Source: Paralvinella palmiformis
Taxonomy: Eukaryota > Annelida > Polychaeta > Terebellida > Alvinellidae
Assembly: GCA_025642065.1 (NCBI GenBank)
Contig: JAODUP010000350.1
Span: forward strand, 62,001 to 126,000
Direction of reading: 5' to 3'
Length of the DNA stretch: 64,000 bases
The notes beneath the pieces were generated by a model, which saw only the letters and a list, made by a program, of their open reading frames with translations, was not told the origin of the DNA and did not search any database. The translations under genes and the position numbers were made by a program. The first letter of the stretch is position 1. Every line of letters starts with the position of its first letter. This document shows, one piece after another, positions 10,713-21,446 of this stretch.

Positions 10713-11406
10713 CATTCTGACAGTAACCCCTGCGGGATGTTCTAGAACAACTTTTCCGCACTGGAAATAAGCGTTCACCCGTTCGTGTGTGATTTCCGTT
10801 TCATGATTATAGATCATAGATCATGAAACGAAAGAAATCCAGTCATCCTAGATGAGATGAGATAAGATTTTAAGGTGGTCCACATTTCGTGCCTAATTCT
10901 TAAAGTGTATACAACGACGGTTAATGTTCCCGCTGTTCCAGTCTGTTCCGATATAGCTAACTATCTGATAGCTCTTAGTTGTTTCTCCATTAATAGTCAA
11001 ACTCATCAGCATTAACACGTAAACAAATATTTCTCCGCTCCGAGGTTCTCTCTATCGATGTGAGTAGAATAGTTATTCGATTAAGGGTACTCTCGTCTTC
11101 TACGCATTAATTCATATTGTTCTCGAAATGGTTTCGATTCTATTTTCGTTCTCGTTCTGGAAATAATAATTTTAGGCAAAATGTCGCTAAAACAATTGAC
11201 CAGACCCAGATTTTGCTTCGAAGATCGATTTCGATCGATGAGTTCGAATTATTCAACAGTCAAATGTTTTTGTTAGTAATTTTATATCAACCCCAAGTCC
11301 AGTATACGCCACTCTTAAATTCACCAGGGATGTATGATAGACGGGGATATTTGATAATTTCATCGACTCTAGTAACATCAGGATGCGATTCCATGAACTA
11401 GAGGCA
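10712..11406. other. intergenic, no gene seen
   Basis: No repeat family or coding signature recognised. A 94-codon frame at 11117-11401 has no motif. Confidence 0.4.
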
Positions 11407-11755
11407 TGAGTGAGTGAGTGAGTGAGTGAGTGAGTGAGTGAGTGAGTGAGTGAGTGAGTGAGTGAGTGAGTGAGTGAGTGGTGAGTGAGTGAGTGAGTGA
11501 GTGAGTGAGTGAGTGAGTGAGTGAGTGAGTGAGTGAGTGAGTGAGTGAGTGAGTGAGTGAGTGAGTGAGTGAGTGAGTGAGTGAGTGAGTGAGTGAGTGA
11601 GTGAGTGGTGAGTGAGTGAGTGAGTGAGTGAGTGAGTGAGTGAGTGAGTGAGTGAGTGAGTGAGTGAGTGAGTGAGTGAGTGAGTGAGTGAGTGAGTGAG
11701 TGAGTGAGTGAGTGAGTGAGTGAGTGAGTGAGTGAGTGAGTGAGTGAGTGAGTGA
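11407..11755. repeat. GAGT tetranucleotide tract, about 350 bp
   Basis: Nearly uninterrupted (GAGT)n with two GTGGTG interruptions near 11480 and 11606. On the minus strand it gives THSL-repeat frames that are not genes. It directly abuts the SINE-D copy to its right. Confidence 0.95.
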
Positions 11756-11759
11756 GCGT

Positions 11760-11925
11760 TTTGTTTAGACCCTGCGCTGGCTGCAGCTGGAACGGATGGC
11801 CGCTTGGCGTCTCCACAGAGAAACATCCCTCAAACACCAGTGCCTTGGTTTGATTCGAACCCAGGCTCGGAATCCCTCAGCGCATTGTTCTAAGCACTGT
11901 TCTATGATCGTGGATGTCTGCGCTA
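11760..11925 (-). mobile_element. SINE-D copy, head of the tetranucleotide tract
   Basis: On the minus strand: a tRNA-like head (ATAGAACAGTGCTTAGAACA), B box GGGTTCGAATCAAA, then GGTGTTTGAGGGA and a body ending in CAGGGTCTAAACAAAACG, immediately followed by (CTCA)n. The layout suggests the tetranucleotide is the tail or an internal expansion of this element. Confidence 0.65.
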
Positions 11926-11999
11926 GTTATCATGTTCCGTGAGATCCATTGAAGGATACTGGTACAACGTACTTCCTGTATTCCCACGTCATATGATTT

Positions 12000-12700
12000 T
12001 GTTGCCATCGGTTATGAATAAAACCGGATTTCTGGGATAATCTGTGTTGCACAACTGCCTGTGCTAATGAATAACAAAAGGCTATCAGATAACACTGCCC
12101 GGCGATCATTTGTCGGATGGGCAACAGTCCAGTGGTCAGCTATGCCACACTCAATAGACAATGGTCAAATATACTATACTCAACGGATAGCCAACACTCC
12201 CTTTATACAACAAAGAATGCGATTCGACCGAGAGCAGATAGGGCGCTCTACCACAAAATTTGGCTAGTCGTATCGAATCTCACCCTACAATTTCTGTTTC
12301 ATCCAAAAGTTTCATATGTTTCATCCACAAGTGTAAATATTCGCCACGATCGTCTCATTTCCATAGAGAGTGGCCCAAAGGCCACATGACCACAAGATGA
12401 GAGTATCGGCAGAAGAAATGAATCACGGATTCAGACAACAAAAACAATCATCAGGATTTCACCGGTCCACCAGATTATAGTAGACTGTGATGTAAACTTG
12501 GCCTTAGATTTAACGGCTCAATGTATATCCAGAGATTTGTAATTATAATAATCAGATTGGACGTAATCTTCGTTTAATAAGAACCAGAATTGGAACCATA
12601 CAATGTCGGAATTCTTCATTGATAATAATCTAATAGTAATTATTTTGTAGAAGATTATTAAACAATATATTAATAGCTTAGATTGGCTATCCGACCACCC
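12000..12700. other. intergenic, no gene seen
   Basis: A weak tRNA-like box pair on the minus strand near 12215-12260 is the only structure. No coding feature. Confidence 0.35.
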
Positions 12701-12715
12701 CGCCACTGTCTTTGT

Positions 12716-12751
12716 ACGTGTGTGTGTGTGTGTGTGCGCGCGCGTCTGTGA

Positions 12752-12804
<53 letters not shown>

Positions 12805-12828
12805 GTGTGTGTGTGTGTGTGTGTGTGT
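12716..12828. repeat. GT-AT-GT compound microsatellite
   Basis: GT (12716-12736), AT (about 12753-12801) and GT (12802-12828) tracts follow each other. Confidence 0.95.
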
Positions 12829-12856
12829 TTGACTGATCGAACGATTGGATGTTTAA

Positions 12857-13030
12857 CTCACTCACTCACTCACTCACTCACTCACTCACTCACTCACTCA
12901 CTCACTCACTCACCACCACCACTCACTCACCATCACTCACTCACTCACTCACTCACTCACTCACTCACTCACTCACTCACTCACTCAATCAATCACTCAA
13001 TCAATCACTCACTCACTCACTCACTCACTC
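12857..13030. repeat. CTCA tetranucleotide tract
   Basis: (CTCA)n interrupted by CACCACCACC and by AATC variants. It resembles 11407-11755 on the opposite strand. Confidence 0.95.
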
Positions 13031-13092
13031 GATGATTATTACAACGGATAATGTGTCCTCCCAGTTTGTGTATAATTTAGGGTTGGTTTGAG

Positions 13093-13200
13093 TTAAGTTA
13101 CAGCCTTTGGAAACAAATTCCAACAAACATAGGTATGGCACGGATCCGAACCCATAACCTAGATTTTTGCGGTGCGGTTTTCCAACCACTGCGCCATTGC
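13093..13200 (-). mobile_element. tRNA-derived SINE fragment
   Basis: On the minus strand: A-box-like GCAATGGCGCAGTGGTTGGA and B-box-like GGGTTCGGATCC, followed by a short body. The spacing fits an RNA polymerase III internal promoter. Confidence 0.5.
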
Positions 13201-13352
13201 AAATTAGTCGTATAATTTAAACGAAATGTTCCCAATTATTTATAAATATGTGAATTTTCCTGATAAGTGGTTGCTATAAACACATACCATCTATATCGGT
13301 GTCAGCTGATTATGGTCCATCAATTTCGATGTGTACACCTCGATATTAATTA

Positions 13353-13647
13353 CCGCCTCTTTGTCCTCATAGGTAGAGTGTGACACTATTTACCTATAGC
13401 TACGGTCATTACGGTGAGGTAGGTGGCAGCTTCGCGTCTCGGTCGTGGCACTATAGTACGAGGAGTTTTACATCCAGCCAGGAAACTGGCAAAGTTTTCT
13501 CCACCGAACCTGCCATTTATTCTAAATTCTAAAAACTAAATTTATTGAGAAATATTCTCCATGGGGAAGCTGTAAGTTACAGACCGTATGCATCTCCCTC
13601 ATTTGAGGTTGCCAGTCACGTAAAAAACGGCCATTTCGGCTATTTTG

Positions 13648-13692
<45 letters not shown>
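13353..13692 (+). mobile_element. SINE-C, near full length
   Basis: Head CCGCCTCTTTGTCCTCATAG with GGTAGAGTGTGA. The body contains CAGCCAGGAAACTGGCAAAG and CTCCATGGGGAAGCTGTAAG, then CATCTCCCTCATTTGAGG, GCCATTTCGGCTATT and an ATT tail. Other copies lie at 23.9, 37.3 and 52.9 kb. Confidence 0.8.
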
Positions 13693-14152
13693 TTAGGGAT
13701 CACCATCATACACCCTGAATACGTTTGTTGTCATTGGACTACTAGAACCGTGTATCGTATCAAACATCGTACATATCAATGTGACCGATTCTTTCTCAGG
13801 ACGATTGTTAGTGATATATGTTACATCTGTAGCAGATTTATACTCCCCCCCCCCACAAAAAAACCCTGCTGTATGGGTTCAGAGTTTAAACGGGTTCCGG
13901 ATCGTTTTGTGACGATTTGACGTCAATACAATAATTGTCACCACCTTCCGGAAGGTTTAATGACAAAAACAAACCCGAATGACGACATCGTGTACATATT
14001 GAATGATTACATAAACATCGGTATAAAGGGATTAGAGTATGTTCTGATTTATGGATGAAAGGAAGCCATTGTCGTAGACTTGATGAGCTTTTGTTATTGT
14101 CAAAGAAGAGAGAAAGATAAACAGTGTCATTGATTCTAAGCGCAGCATGTAA

Positions 14153-14153
<1 letters not shown>

Positions 14154-14184
<31 letters not shown>

Positions 14185-14317
14185 GAGGGGGCGGGGCTAT
14201 GAAATGTATATAAACAGAGTTATCGATAAATTGCCCCAGCTCCTAAATACCACTACGTAATGCCATACTGTATGGCACATACAAATACAGGCACACCTTC
14301 ATACACATACACTTCGA

Positions 14318-14354
<37 letters not shown>

Positions 14355-14531
14355 AGCGAATGAGTGCGTGTCTTTTTGTATGTCTGTATGCTCGCATATA
14401 AAACGGACAAGAGTTTTAAACGGCGGTGAATATGACATTAATTGGGAATGTGATTGGGACTCTGATGTTAACTTATTTTTTTAAATATCTAAATCCTTAA
14501 TTTTAAAGACTGCGTAGCGCGGCTATTAACC

Positions 14532-14566
<35 letters not shown>

Positions 14567-14603
14567 TTCCCAGTCATACGTTAGTAGGCTATTCGACAAA
14601 TGC

Positions 14604-14638
<35 letters not shown>

Positions 14639-14909
14639 ACAAATACAAATACACAATGATATCAACATAGAGACGGAGACGGTTTTATCTGTAACTAACG
14701 AGAGCCTATCTAATCAACAATCTTCACACCAGAAGACCATCTTGTTGCTGTAATGACTGGTCATTCATTATGTGGCTCGAGTTGGTGTGTTTACGGTAGA
14801 AACCTCATAGACCCCCCCCCCGGACGATGTTCTCATTAATTGCTTAACATCTTGTATAACAACGGTAGTGAACAATTGGATAATGTGTGTGTGTGAGTAC
14901 GTGTGTGCT

Positions 14910-14964
<55 letters not shown>
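14154..14964. repeat. microsatellite cluster before the GC-rich gene
   Basis: TG (14154-14178), CA/AT (14319-14354), AT (14533-14564), GA (14607-14634), and TC then TG (14911-14964). The last is a long pyrimidine tract just upstream of the GC-rich island. The sequence between them shows nothing recognisable. Confidence 0.9.
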
Positions 14965-14967
<3 letters not shown>

Positions 14968-15150
14968 GGGTGGGTGGTTACCGGCCGGTTAACCAGTTGT
15001 TATAATAACATTTAACTCTATAGGCCTCTATAACCATAGGAAGACTGAGGCGACCCCTTACACACCTCGTCCACGGTTCGATGAACGGTCGTGGATGTTT
15101 TTAGTCGACGGAAACACATCATTATAACATTATTTAGCTGGCCCACTGCC

Positions 15151-16056
15151 ATGGGCTTTGCGAGACCCCACTCTCGGCCCACTGCCACGGGCTTGACGAG
15201 ACCCCCCGATCGGCTCTACTTCGTGCCGAAATCGAAGCGAAAAAAACTCGGCCCCGACGCGCACAACGTCAGACGTCTCCTGGCAGCGGCGTACAGCGTA
15301 CCGGTTCCGGATCGGTTAGGCCGTACCGGACTTACAGCCGCTTACATCGGCGACCTGTCTAGATCGTGGACGTGGCATCGCGGCTCCGCGGCTCGGATTC
15401 GACTCCGGATACTCAGCGGCGGTGACAGCGGTCAGTTTCTCGGTCAGCTCAGATCGACTAAGTGCCGAAGGAGGCCCGACTACGGAGCAGGAACTGCTGG
15501 TTGTCGTCGTCTGCTCGGTTGGTCCGGCTGCGTGCTAACGAGACGACCGAAGACCAGACTTCGTCTAAACACGGATAGAGTAGACAGAGTCGTTGCTAGA
15601 CGACGTCGGGACTTCACCGGCGTCTATAACACCGACGTGCTACTGTTGTGTTATGTCGAAGTGTCGGCCGGGATCCGGCGACGAACCTTGTCGGGGATAG
15701 AGATCCAGAAGCGTGGCTCAGATTCGCGATCGGTCGTAGACGGACCCGCTATCGGTAAAATTGTTGTCGGAGATGAGCCAGAAGGATCGGAGATCACAAC
15801 GCCCAGTGGATTGCATCACGGCGTTGTAGATGTGGAAATTGATGCTCCGGCGGTAGGTAGCGACTCCGTACGCTCTTCCCCTTTTCTATCCGTCGAGCAG
15901 AGGCGAGACATTCTGCTGAAATACCGGAAACTGACCTGCGCCCGTCGCAAACAGATCCAGGAGAAAGAACCGGAAAGGACTACGCCGGTGGAAGATAAAG
16001 TCGTCCGTCGCCGGATGTCAACTGGATCAGGTACGACATCCGGTGGAACGCGTTGA
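15151..16056 (+). CDS. hypothetical protein, upstream part of the GC-rich gene
   Basis: An open frame of 301 codons from ATG 15151; the frame is open from 15085. The C-terminal third (roughly residues 210-300, including SPFLSVEQRRDILLKYRKL) has coding-like composition. The N-terminal two thirds are rich in Arg and Cys, as expected of an out-of-frame reading of GC-rich coding DNA, and frames 2 and 3 give equally protein-like short stretches here. The true structure upstream of about 15750 is therefore uncertain. A tandem copy of a roughly 30-base segment (starting GCCCACTGCCA and GCCCACTGCCACGG) overlaps the start. No signal peptide, membrane segment or known domain. It overlaps the next open frame, which is shifted by one base. 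Possibly one gene with a frameshift, or an exon. Confidence 0.4.
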   Translation: MGFARPHSRPTATGLTRPPDRLYFVPKSKRKKLGPDAHNVRRLLAAAYSVPVPDRLGRTGLTAAYIGDLSRSWTWHRGSAARIRLRILSGGDSGQFLGQLRSTKCRRRPDYGAGTAGCRRLLGWSGCVLTRRPKTRLRLNTDRVDRVVARRRRDFTGVYNTDVLLLCYVEVSAGIRRRTLSGIEIQKRGSDSRSVVDGPAIGKIVVGDEPEGSEITTPSGLHHGVVDVEIDAPAVGSDSVRSSPFLSVEQRRDILLKYRKLTCARRKQIQEKEPERTTPVEDKVVRRRMSTGSGTTSGGTR

Positions 16057-16102
16057 GGAGAACGTAGTACTCTCCACGTCGACGGTGGGTGTGGGTGGAT
16101 GT

Positions 16103-17203
16103 ATGAAGAGAGTTCCCGACGGTAAATTACTGCTCGAGTTCCTATCCCATCATCCCGATTTGAAGCGTCAGCGCTCGCCATGGATCAGCGATAAGGCCGT
16201 CATGGATGGACGAGCGCGCGAGGGTCAGATCGGTTTCAGCTTCCGGGGCTATTCCCGGGCCAGCCAGCTGGGAGCAAGTCGGCTGGGCAGCCAGCTGGGC
16301 AGTCTGCCGCTGCCCGATGCCGATGGCAGGAGCGTACTGTCGACGGGCATCGCCAGCGAGTTCGGCGGCCAGACGTCTCGAGGCACGGGACGGTCGCAGT
16401 TCGCCCTGCCCCAGACTCACGCGCCACTGCCGCGACGAACGCCCCAACCCCAACTGATGCTGCCCCTGCGGGACAGCCGACCGGGACTGCTGTCCCATCG
16501 GGACGCTGACTATGCCAGGGGTGAGGCCTTCTGTCTGGAAGGCGAACAACTGATCAAGCCGAGCGGCAAACAGAAGACGACAAACGTCCAGAAGGGCCAA
16601 CAGATATCCGGGTACTATAGGGATGCGCTGCTCCGCAAGGGGGCGACCTTGCGCCCAATTGCCGCCGGAGCCTTTTCGTCGCGCCTGACGACGATCGACG
16701 CGCCGACTGACGTCCGCTCGATGATGATGCACATGTCGTCGGTCAGCGACTACGTCGCAACGGACTTCGGATTCAATCCGGAAAGGGGCAGAGATGATGT
16801 CGGGCAGTCATCCGCGGCCAAGTTCGTCACGAGGGCTGACCTACTGACTGACGTCGCTATGTCGGCCCACAAGCATATCTACGTCGCCCAGAACTCGCAT
16901 ATGCACAACCGGAACAGTCGCGCCGACGACGGGATCCAGAACGTTCGCAAGACACTATATCCGTTCATGGAACAAGAAGACGGCAGGACGAAGGGCGTGA
17001 CGTCGTATCGCGGCCGGGACCGAACAGCGGTTGGAACCACTGAAAGCACCGGATCCAGAGACCTGCCCATCTACGATAAACAGCTCTGGAAGAGGCAGAG
17101 TCGGCAGACGAAACGCAGCATCCGATCTGAACGCAAATCACCGATTGTGCTGCCACCTATAAACGTGTCAAAGGTCAGTCTGACTAAAGATAACGCGGAC
17201 TGA
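16103..17203 (+). CDS. hypothetical protein, main GC-rich coding frame (366 aa)
   Basis: Strong coding look: high GC at third positions, in sharp contrast to the AT-rich surroundings. ATG 16103 is the first ATG in this frame; the frame itself is open from 15935. Residues 53-68 are low-complexity (SQLGASRLGSQLGS). Residues 101-125 are proline-rich. Residues 207-211 are MMMHM. The C-terminus (residues 328-346) is strongly basic. No transmembrane segment, signal peptide or recognised domain, so no function is assigned. A donor-like AAGGTCAGT at 17171-17179 could mean splicing before the TGA at 17201. The very large open frame on the opposite strand (16142-16732) is a shadow of GC-rich coding. 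Confidence 0.6.
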   Translation: MKRVPDGKLLLEFLSHHPDLKRQRSPWISDKAVMDGRAREGQIGFSFRGYSRASQLGASRLGSQLGSLPLPDADGRSVLSTGIASEFGGQTSRGTGRSQFALPQTHAPLPRRTPQPQLMLPLRDSRPGLLSHRDADYARGEAFCLEGEQLIKPSGKQKTTNVQKGQQISGYYRDALLRKGATLRPIAAGAFSSRLTTIDAPTDVRSMMMHMSSVSDYVATDFGFNPERGRDDVGQSSAAKFVTRADLLTDVAMSAHKHIYVAQNSHMHNRNSRADDGIQNVRKTLYPFMEQEDGRTKGVTSYRGRDRTAVGTTESTGSRDLPIYDKQLWKRQSRQTKRSIRSERKSPIVLPPINVSKVSLTKDNAD

Positions 17204-17460
17204 GTACGAAGGCAGTTGACAGGATATTGGCCAAAGTGGACGATTAGAATGTGTGCCGATTCGTGGTTTTCGATATGTTGACGATGACCAAGGAATATGC
17301 ATATGCAGCCAAAACCTAGGCGACTACCTTTATAAAGCGGCCAGCGACAAGTATGCTCAAGCTAACCAATGGTAGACTCTTTCCCAAGTCAGTGATAAAC
17401 AAAATATTGTAAGACTTTCCCCTTCTAATTAGGTCATATACATATACTAGAGTCACGATG

Positions 17461-17466
17461 AATAAA
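17461..17466 (+). promoter_or_regulatory. polyadenylation signal candidate
   Basis: AATAAA about 258 bases after the stop at 17203, on the same strand and in AT-rich sequence. It is plausible as the 3' end of the GC-rich gene, though AATAAA is common in such DNA. Confidence 0.4.
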
Positions 17467-18850
17467 TAGTTTGATTGGTCGACCTGGTGAAGAAAATATT
17501 AATGTATGTACTTAATATTTGTTACTGAGTGGCTTTACGATGTTATGACAACCCATTGTTGCGACAGTACTCAGCATTCCGATAGTCCAATGCTCTGACA
17601 TATTTTTGAATCCCAGTGTTTTGTCAGTATATTAATACAGATGACTTCTAGATCATAAATGTTTTCAACAATATGTCCGGATTGAGTCATGGATCATGAT
17701 ACACAACTTATCCATCCTAAAGCATTATTCAAACGCTTATTTCTTTGTCTAGCCCAGAAGTGTACCTACTAACACGTACACAAAATTGTCTAAATGGGAT
17801 AGTATGTGTATTTGTCTCAGTGTGTCCTCTCAGTTGGCATAGTTTCAATACGCTGTTATACTGTCATTGTGCGTACGTTTATGCGAAGTTATTACATCTA
17901 GTATGGGACTACCCGTCTACAAGGTCAAAGCTGTACTGTTGGAGCACTGAGATCTCGGAACACTAGAGTTATCCCGTGCGAGGTATACAGACTTAGTCGA
18001 GCCACAACCGACCTCTTGCGCTCGCAGGAGAATGGGCACATATTAAGTTTGACCAAATTATGCAATTTCTTTCGACTAATTATTCTTTCGACTAATTGTT
18101 TGTGAGCACTTTTCTCTACCTCGTCTGCTCGAGAAGATAAATTGCGTCTGAAGCGAATAAAGCGTTCGACTAGATTGGTGTAATTAAGTGTAAACATGTA
18201 TTAAGTGTCGTTTCTTTTGTTCTGAATTATTTAATTAAAACAGTATTCATCAGGTTATGATCGATAATCTGTACGTAATGCTAATTTGACCACCTCAAGT
18301 ATCCACGAGCTAATCTCGCTTTCATTTGTTTACCAATGTGACGCACACACACACGAGCAAAAATCTATTAGTGTCGATTTTCTTGTCATGATCCAATTAA
18401 CTTCGCTAAATACCCATTCTCAGCGTTTCGATCAGAGCGCAGGAAAGAGACTGCGTATATCCGAGGAGACTTAAACGCGCCTATGCGAGCCGTTTAGTCA
18501 ATGACGGTGTGTTAACCTCAAATAATCCAGGACCGAACTCGAATGGTGTCGGGTCACCAATGCATCAAATGCAGATCAGCGTCAATATAGACCTTCATTA
18601 CGGTACCGATTTCTGGCAAACATCTGGCAGTTTCACTCGAGATCGATGTTTGGCAGGAATGCGCTGCTTTAAGTAGCTAATACGCGAATAATTCTTGCCG
18701 TCTTTATCTTGTTGTATAGCATATCGTGAGATCTGCTTTGCAGATGAAAATAACAGTATTAACTTCAGACAGGTGGCCACAAATATAAATCCTAATTACT
18801 TGGACTTGCCGAAAGCGTTCGTAGCTTATAACAAGGGCAAGACAGGTTTG
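17467..18850. other. intergenic, no gene seen
   Basis: No domain or repeat recognised. A 90-codon minus frame at 17925-18197 has no motif. A short tandem of CTTTCGACTAATT lies at about 18067-18098. Confidence 0.45.
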
Positions 18851-18854
18851 GTAA

Positions 18855-19005
18855 TAATACAAAAATAATATCTGACATTTATACAGCGCCCTATCCAGCT
18901 AGATAGCTGCTCTAAGGTGCTTTACAGTTTTATTATCCCTGGCTCAGACCTGTTCCAATCCAGCACACATCTCAACTCCCAATGGAGCATGCAGTTGCAG
19001 GTGTG
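18855..19005 (-). mobile_element. SINE-A 3' fragment
   Basis: In complement it has the family 3' end (GGCGCTGTATAAATGTC) and central TCCATTGGGAGTTGAGATGTG. The head is missing. Confidence 0.7.
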
Positions 19006-19027
19006 TGACCAGTGGCGAAGCTAGCAT

Positions 19028-19147
19028 AACACTCACTCACTCACTCACTCACTCACTCACTCACTCACTCACTCACTCACTCACTCACTCACTCACTCAC
19101 TCACTCACTCACTCACTCACTCACTCACTCACTCACTCACTCACTCA
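19028..19147. repeat. CTCA tetranucleotide tract
   Basis: Pure (ACTC)n for about 120 bases. Confidence 0.95.
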
Positions 19148-19291
19148 TCCATCAATCCAACAATCATATGATTTAACTCATGTTTATCAATAGTTAACAC
19201 TCTCTTTAGTAATATAACATCTCGTCCTTAGGGTAACATCAGCAAACAATCTATATTATACACGAGTACATATGATTTAACTTATTTTTGA

Positions 19292-19450
19292 GGCACTTCC
19301 ATGGTCTAACCGATAGCGCGGTTGGTCACATATCTCTACCACCGGAGTTCATATCTCGGTGTAGACATATATGAAGGGTGATTTCATCATTCGCTTCAAT
19401 CCATTACCTTTGGACGTCGCATTAGCACAAAAGTGGCCCTAAAACATCAT
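19292..19450 (+). mobile_element. SINE-B copy
   Basis: Head CCATGGTCTAACCGATAGCG (A box), B-box-like GGAGTTCATATCTCGG, then the CCATTACCTTTGGACGTCGC core and CACAAAAGTGGCC. Confidence 0.75.
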
Positions 19451-19937
19451 TTATTTTATTGACAGTCATGAATATGGACAAAATATATTATTTGCACCGC
19501 AGTACCATGTAATGTCTGGATACATCTCACGCCTAAGTCAACTCCTTAGGGAAATAAAATGACTAGGACGTAGCTTTTGTTTTTACTGATTGATGAAACC
19601 ACCAACCGCTACGGATAATAACAGGATTCGATCACACGCCCTCCAACTTTGGACAGAAGTGCGCCACTCATCGTGTACTCTAATAATACGATAAAATGGG
19701 AAGGAATGAAACTTAGGAGGGAAGTGGAGGAGATTGTGTCATAACGTTTCCATACAAATGCTATATCATCTCAGATGAGCTCAAATAAATGCATTTCGAT
19801 TATCAAATATTGTAGCATCGTTATGAAAGATTATTCATAAGTGTAGGTTTAAAATATCAGAATTTGCTCCTGAAAGAAACGTTTCGGGTGTCAATTAATT
19901 TTATTACAGAATAACCGTGTTCACTCAGTATGATGTC

Positions 19938-19938
<1 letters not shown>
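19451..19938. other. intergenic, no gene seen
   Basis: Nothing recognised apart from AT-rich sequence. Confidence 0.4.
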
Positions 19939-19985
<47 letters not shown>

Positions 19986-20035
19986 TATGTGTGTGTATGT
20001 GTGAGTGTGGGTGCGTGCGTGCATGCGTGCGTGTG
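19939..20035. repeat. AT and GT/GCGT microsatellites
   Basis: An AT tract (19939-19981) followed by TG and GTGC-type repeats. Confidence 0.95.
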
Positions 20036-20435
20036 TCACGGATCTACATAATTTGTGTACACGTTTCGGGCAAATCACAGAATAATGGCGGGAAAATATG
20101 AAATCTTGATTACGGAAGTCGGAAAAACATTGACCTACTTCAAGATATCAGAAATAAATCTGGAAAATGTTAACAGTTAATTAATGTCGTGGTTAGGCTT
20201 TACAAATCTTAGAGCTCAATCGTCACCAACTGACCTGATACTGGAAACATTAATCACCATATTACGTTAGGTATATAACGTAGCTATAGATGTGCTGAAA
20301 CTCACCATTAATAAGATCTTTCGCAACTGGGCAGTTTATGTAAGGAACAATCATTTAGCAGTATTATTACAGTGTATTTCAGGCAGCTACCTACGCGCGT
20401 GCATACACACACACACACACACGCTCATACGGTAT

Positions 20436-20560
20436 GGAATATTTTATATTTAGATTAATGTATGTATAGTTGTGTTTATATTTAGATAGGTAGGTCTCAA
20501 AGGATGTTTAGATATGTTGATGCTCTGTGCCTGTGCTACTTATAGTACATCACACATACG
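20436..20560 (-). mobile_element. repeat R, 5' end only
   Basis: In complement it reads AGCACAGGCACAGAGCATCA, ACATATCTAAACATCC and CATTAATCTAAATATAAAAT. This is the 5' part of the R family, again next to a long GT/CA tract (20571-20612). Confidence 0.75.
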
Positions 20561-20570
20561 CAACGTCACA

Positions 20571-20674
<104 letters not shown>

Positions 20675-20774
20675 GTTAAATAACCGTAAGGTAATATGTG
20701 GACCAACATCAGCCACAAGTCAGTTGAAAGGTGAGTCGGTGAGGTAACAGGATTGAGATTTGTTTATACATAAG

Positions 20775-21059
20775 ATGGATACATCTGCTGATACAACTAT
20801 CCTTGAAGAATTTGTAGCAATCAATGGTTTCAAAATTAATAACATCGAATATATCTCCGACGAGAAAGTCAGATACATATTATTCAAGCTTACTGAAGTA
20901 TCTAGCTTGTTTCATAATGGCTTCTGACCTGAAGATAATCTAAAGAATGGCATATACCTTCCACTCCCAAATTCCGACTGTGGAAGTACAACATTTTCCA
21001 CAAACAAATATGTCAGAAACATAACTCCAGAGAATAAACAGTATCTCATACGAAATTAA
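20775..21059 (+). pseudogene. 94-codon frame with one internal TGA
   Basis: From ATG 20775 a coding-like frame (begins MDTSADTTILEEFVAINGFK) runs to TAA 21057, broken only by TGA at 20925. The reading remains protein-like after the stop (PEDNLKNGIYLPLP). It lies just upstream, on the same strand, of a LINE endonuclease remnant, so it may be the N-terminal part of the same element. No domain recognised. Confidence 0.4.
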
Positions 21060-21124
21060 GTTGTGTTGTAATGTGTACCTTTACCACATGATTCTGCCAT
21101 GTAAACAATATATCGGAATATCTG

Positions 21125-21446
21125 CTGGTATTGGACGAAATCATAGATACCCGTGAACACTTGCAATGTAACAATGTTATTATAAGCGGGGATCTAAATG
21201 TAAGCTTAGCTCGACCAGAGACATATATTACACAATACTTAAAACGCATTAGCTGCGGAAAACCGTCAGTTGGGTATTGACAATGTAGATTTTATACACA
21301 TTCAGACTCGGGTTATTACAGAGTTTCTATCCATTGGCCACTGCATTGTGAAGGCTAGTTTTGCCAAGTCGGTCATGAACGAACCACAACATGTCTCTTT
21401 TCACTCCGTTGTAAGTCTGATAATTAATACTAATGAGTTTTATTAG
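21125..21446 (+). mobile_element. LINE endonuclease remnant
   Basis: Frame 21125-21280 contains NNVIISGDLNVSLARPE. The GDLN motif, preceded by a hydrophobic strand, is typical of the apurinic-type endonuclease of non-LTR retrotransposons. After a one-base frame change, 21279-21446 reads DNVDFIHIQ and later a weak STIDH-like stretch with the histidine retained (IGHCIV). The domain is broken and no reverse transcriptase follows. Confidence 0.5.

Noticed and set aside
11253..11837. 194-codon minus frame of THSL repeats
   Set aside because: Produced entirely by the GAGT/CTCA tetranucleotide; the non-repeat ends show no domain.
12215..12260. tRNA-like A and B boxes on the minus strand
   Set aside because: Spacing is short, no second copy was found and the match is weak, so it is not listed as a SINE.
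16142..16732. 196-codon minus frame opposite the GC-rich gene
   Set aside because: Shadow of GC-rich plus-strand coding; composition is Arg/Gln/Gly-rich, as expected for a complement frame.
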